Source: Rhodocyclaceae bacterium
GTDB taxonomy: Bacteria; Pseudomonadota; Gammaproteobacteria; Burkholderiales; Rhodocyclaceae
Direction of reading: 5' to 3'
NCBI GenBank assembly: GCA_006218025.1
Contig: VBWA01000007.1
Location: 62,001-126,000 of the forward strand
Length of the DNA: 64,000 bases
In this document: in pieces, positions 61,661 to 64,000 of the stretch
How positions within the stretch are numbered: the stretch's first letter is position 1
Layout: every line of letters starts with the position of its first letter
The notes under the pieces: generated by a model
What the model saw: only the letters and a program-made list of their open reading frames with translations
What the model was told of the DNA's origin: nothing
Database searches by the model: none
Position numbers and translations under genes: made by a program

Positions 61661-62862
61661 GGCGCGACGGGCCGGTCGGCCAGACAATTGCCGACGTTCC
61701 AGCCGTACAGCCACTCCATCGCGTCGTAGAAACGCTCAGGCGTGCGGCCTTTCCAGAGGTCGTTGCGCACCAGGCGCTCGACGTCCCTGGCGTGATAGAT
61801 GCGGCCCATCTCGCGCGACGACAGCACGATGCGCGCGGTGCGGGCGACGCGGGAACGCTGGTAGAGATCGAAGGCCTCGATGAAGTCGTTGTCGTTGACC
61901 CGCAGCGCTTCGCCCAGCGTCACGGCATCTTCCAGCGCCATGCAGGCGCCTTGCGCCATGTATTGCGTGGTCGGGTGGGCGGCATCGCCGAGCAGCGTGA
62001 CGCGGCCGAAGGACCACTGCCCGATGGGTTCGCGGTCGGCGGTGGCCCAGCGCTTCCAGCTCTTCGGCAGGTCAATCAACTGGCGTGCGCGCGGGCAGAT
62101 GCCTTGAAAGTAGCTCTGCACTTCTTCCTTGCTGCCCTCGGTGACGCCCCAGACTTCCTGCTTGCGGCTGTGGAAGGTCACCACCACGTTGTACTGCTCG
62201 CCGCCGCGCAGCGGGTAGTGCACCAGGTGGCAATTGGGTCCGACCCAGATGCTGGCGGCATTCCACTGCAGGTCGGCGGGGAAGTCCTTCTTGTCCACCA
62301 CGGCGCGATAGACGACATGGCCCGTCACGCGCGGCGGATCATTGACGTACTGCGCCCGCACCACCGACTTCACGCCGTCGGCGCCGATCAGCGCGATGCC
62401 GCGGTGGGCCTGGCCGTTCTGGTCATGGGCGGTGACGCTGTCGGCGTCCTGCTCGATGCGCTCGACCCGGGTCGAGGTCTGGAATGCGACGCGCCCGGTT
62501 TCCTGCGCGCCTTCCAGCAGCGAAGTGTGCACGTCGACGCGGTGGATCACGGCGTAGGGATTGCCGAAGCGTTTGCGGAATGCCGCGCCGGTCGGGATGC
62601 GGCCGACCAGGCTCTCGTCCAGCGCGTCATGCATGACCATCTCGTCGGTGTATACGGCCCGGCCGCGCGCCTTCTCGCCGATGCCCAGCGCATCGAAGGC
62701 ATGAAAGGCGTTGGGGCCGAGCTGGATGCCGGCGCCGATTTCGCCGATCTGCGGCGACTGCTCCAGCACCTTGACCGAGAAGCCCTGGCGCACCAGCGCC
62801 AGCGCGGCGGCCAGGCCGCCGATGCCGCCACCGGCAACCAGCACAGGGAGTTGCTGAGTCAT
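61657..62862 (-). CDS. 3-Hydroxybenzoate 6-monooxygenase
   Basis: 401 residues. NADH/FAD-dependent aromatic hydroxylase turning 3-hydroxybenzoate into gentisate. PVLVAGGGIGGLAAALAL is the FAD motif, EIGAGIQLGPNAF the following loop, LIGADGVKSVVR the DG motif and TLLGDAAHPTTQYMAQGACMALED the second FAD contact. Salicylate hydroxylases look alike, but the gentisate genes around it favour the 6-monooxygenase. Confidence 0.92.
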   Translation of the reverse strand: MTQQLPVLVAGGGIGGLAAALALVRQGFSVKVLEQSPQIGEIGAGIQLGPNAFHAFDALGIGEKARGRAVYTDEMVMHDALDESLVGRIPTGAAFRKRFGNPYAVIHRVDVHTSLLEGAQETGRVAFQTSTRVERIEQDADSVTAHDQNGQAHRGIALIGADGVKSVVRAQYVNDPPRVTGHVVYRAVVDKKDFPADLQWNAASIWVGPNCHLVHYPLRGGEQYNVVVTFHSRKQEVWGVTEGSKEEVQSYFQGICPRARQLIDLPKSWKRWATADREPIGQWSFGRVTLLGDAAHPTTQYMAQGACMALEDAVTLGEALRVNDNDFIEAFDLYQRSRVARTARIVLSSREMGRIYHARDVERLVRNDLWKGRTPERFYDAMEWLYGWNVGNCLADRPVAP

Positions 62863-62899
62863 CTTCTGCTCCTTGGAGTTCTGCGTCTGGCTTGCGGGT

Positions 62900-63610
62900 C
62901 TATTCGGGCTGGCCGATGGTTAGCGCAATGTCGCCGACCTTATCGACATGGCCGGTGATCCTGTCGCCCGGCTTGACCGGGCCGACGCCTTCCGGCGTGC
63001 CGGTGTAGATCAGGTCGCCCGGTTCCAGATGGTAGAACTTCGACAGGTCGGCCAGCAGCTCGGGAATATTCCAGATCAATTGCCCGATATCGGCGCTCTG
63101 CCGCGTTTCGCCATTGACTTGCAGATTGATCGCGCCGGCGGAGAGCACGCCGAGATTGCCGATCGGCACGATCTCGCTGCAGACCGCCGATTTCTCGAAG
63201 TCCTTGCCCAGATCCCAAGGCCGGCCCTGCTCGCGCGCCACCAGCTGCAGGTCGCGGCGCGTCATGTCGAGGCCGGCGGCGTAACCGTAGATCAGGCGCC
63301 GGGCATCGGCTTCGGCGACGCGGAAGCCCGCGGCGCCGATGGCGATCACCAATTCCATCTCGTAGTGGTAGTTGGCGGTGCCGGCCGGGTAGGGCACGGT
63401 CGCGCCCGATTCGACGATGGTCGACGGCGACTTGGTGAAATAGAAGGGCTTCATGCTCGCCTTGTCGATCGGGTTGCCCATCTCGACCGCGTGGGCCTGG
63501 TAGTTGCGGCCGACGCAGAAGATGCGATTGATCGGGTAGCGTGCAGCGCTGCCGCGCACCGGCAGGGAATGAACCGGCGGCGGGTTCCACAGATAGTTGG
63601 CTTCGGACAT
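62900..63610 (-). CDS. nagK: Fumarylpyruvate hydrolase
   Basis: 236 residues of the FAH superfamily. Splits fumarylpyruvate to fumarate and pyruvate. YPINRIFCVGRNYQAHAVEMG, KPFYFTKSPSTIV, YHYEMELVIAIG (metal Glu) and LIYTGTPEGVGPVKPGD are family signatures. Lies between the monooxygenase and the gentisate dioxygenase in the same leftward operon. Confidence 0.93.
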   Translation of the reverse strand: MSEANYLWNPPPVHSLPVRGSAARYPINRIFCVGRNYQAHAVEMGNPIDKASMKPFYFTKSPSTIVESGATVPYPAGTANYHYEMELVIAIGAAGFRVAEADARRLIYGYAAGLDMTRRDLQLVAREQGRPWDLGKDFEKSAVCSEIVPIGNLGVLSAGAINLQVNGETRQSADIGQLIWNIPELLADLSKFYHLEPGDLIYTGTPEGVGPVKPGDRITGHVDKVGDIALTIGQPE

Positions 63611-63649
63611 GGTTTTTTCTTTCGCTTGGTTGTGTAGCTAGTTGCGTGA

Positions 63650-64000
63650 CTAGTTTCGGACTTCGTAGACGCCGAGCTTCTTCTGCAGCGGAGCGTCGTC
63701 GGCGATGAAAATGAAGGCGGGCTGGACTGCGGAACGATTGCTCAGCGTGATCGGCGTGTAGCCCGGAATGCAGCAGGTGTCGGCCTCGGCGAGGTCGAAC
63801 CGATGGCCCTCGGCGCTGACGCTGGCGGCGCCCTCGATCTGGTGGAAGACCATGGCGGTGGACCGTGCCGGCATTTCCAGTTTCTCGCCGGGGCGCAGCA
63901 TCAGCGCCGAGAAGCCGAGGATGCGCTGGCAGTCGTGACCGTTTTCGGGATTCACGTAGGCGACCTGCACGGCTTCGATTTCCGGCTGGTTGAGAGCCAG
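63650..64000 (-). CDS. Gentisate 1,2-dioxygenase, C-terminal part (5' end outside window)
   Basis: Opens the gentisate ring to maleylpyruvate. The cut reading frame runs to the window edge and shows the second cupin domain: ILGFSALMLRPGEKLEMPARS, AMVFHQIEGAASVSAEGHRFDLAEAD, CCIPGYTPITLSN. About 116 residues are present out of ~350. First gene of the operon in reading direction. Confidence 0.92.
   Translation of the reverse strand: MALNQPEIEAVQVAYVNPENGHDCQRILGFSALMLRPGEKLEMPARSTAMVFHQIEGAASVSAEGHRFDLAEADTCCIPGYTPITLSNRSAVQPAFIFIADDAPLQKKLGVYEVRN

Overview
The window comes from the chromosome of a high-GC Betaproteobacterium, most likely of the Rhodocyclales / Sterolibacteriaceae type. The evidence is the gene set (glnA-DUF4124-ntrB-ntrC, birA-coaX, zapD-yacG with coaE, PEP carboxylase, gentisate catabolism) and the codon use. 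This placement is inferred from content, not from a search. I saw no rRNA, tRNA, CRISPR array, complete insertion sequence or prophage.

Layout. 1-5.4 kb: 3' end of ppc, then a leftward run rhodanese, nadA, yhhQ, YbhP-like phosphodiesterase, clsB. 5.4-13 kb: a rightward block with a CDF metal exporter, glnA under sigma-54/NtrC control, DUF4124, ntrB, ntrC, birA and coaX. 13-15.5 kb: leftward M48 protease, small exported protein and acyl-CoA dehydrogenase. 15.6-24.3 kb: a rightward envelope/polyamine-type cluster with DUF350, SPFH-SHOCT, DUF4178, a 47-aa membrane peptide, a membrane-fused aminopropyltransferase, a Tat-lipoprotein FAD oxidoreductase and SpeD. A RelE/ParE-type toxin-antitoxin pair sits inside it. 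24.3-29.2 kb: coaE, zapD, yacG, MutT-ThiE fusion, DUF815 ATPase, mltA. 29.2-30.6 kb: an ammonium transporter gene with an intact-looking NtrC/sigma-54 promoter but a frameshift and probable small deletion in its 3' part. 30.6-37.8 kb: PAS protein, Pat-type acetyltransferase, panE, pepN.

38-44.9 kb is a compact defence island: decayed hsdR remnant, DarT-DarG, DUF488 protein with a convergent overlapping unknown gene, membrane-anchored Mrr-type nuclease with a zinc finger, HTH-MNT/HEPN pair, and a winged-helix/AbiEii-like pair with palindromic operators. 44.9-50.4 kb: flavin reductase-like protein, TlpA, thioredoxin-like and Fe-S genes, arfB, DUF1415, RIO kinase, dbpA. 50.5-58.3 kb: a cyanate-linked module (acyl-CoA-dehydrogenase-fold flavoprotein without the usual C-terminal Glu, rubredoxin, NrtABC-type transporter, cyanase) divergent from an OsmC-like gene. 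Both divergent promoters match sigma-54, and a GAF-AAA-Fis activator lies next door. 58.4-60.8 kb: CopD-like membrane protein, NHL protein, histidine phosphatase, small exported protein. 60.8-64 kb: gentisate operon (maleylpyruvate isomerase, 3-hydroxybenzoate 6-monooxygenase, fumarylpyruvate hydrolase, gentisate dioxygenase cut by the window edge).

Two dispersed repeat families are superimposed on this. One is an ~85-bp intergenic element in three copies. The other is a 27-bp unit in at least seven good copies plus degenerate ones, mostly placed just 3' of stop codons in a fixed orientation, with one copy inside the birA reading frame.
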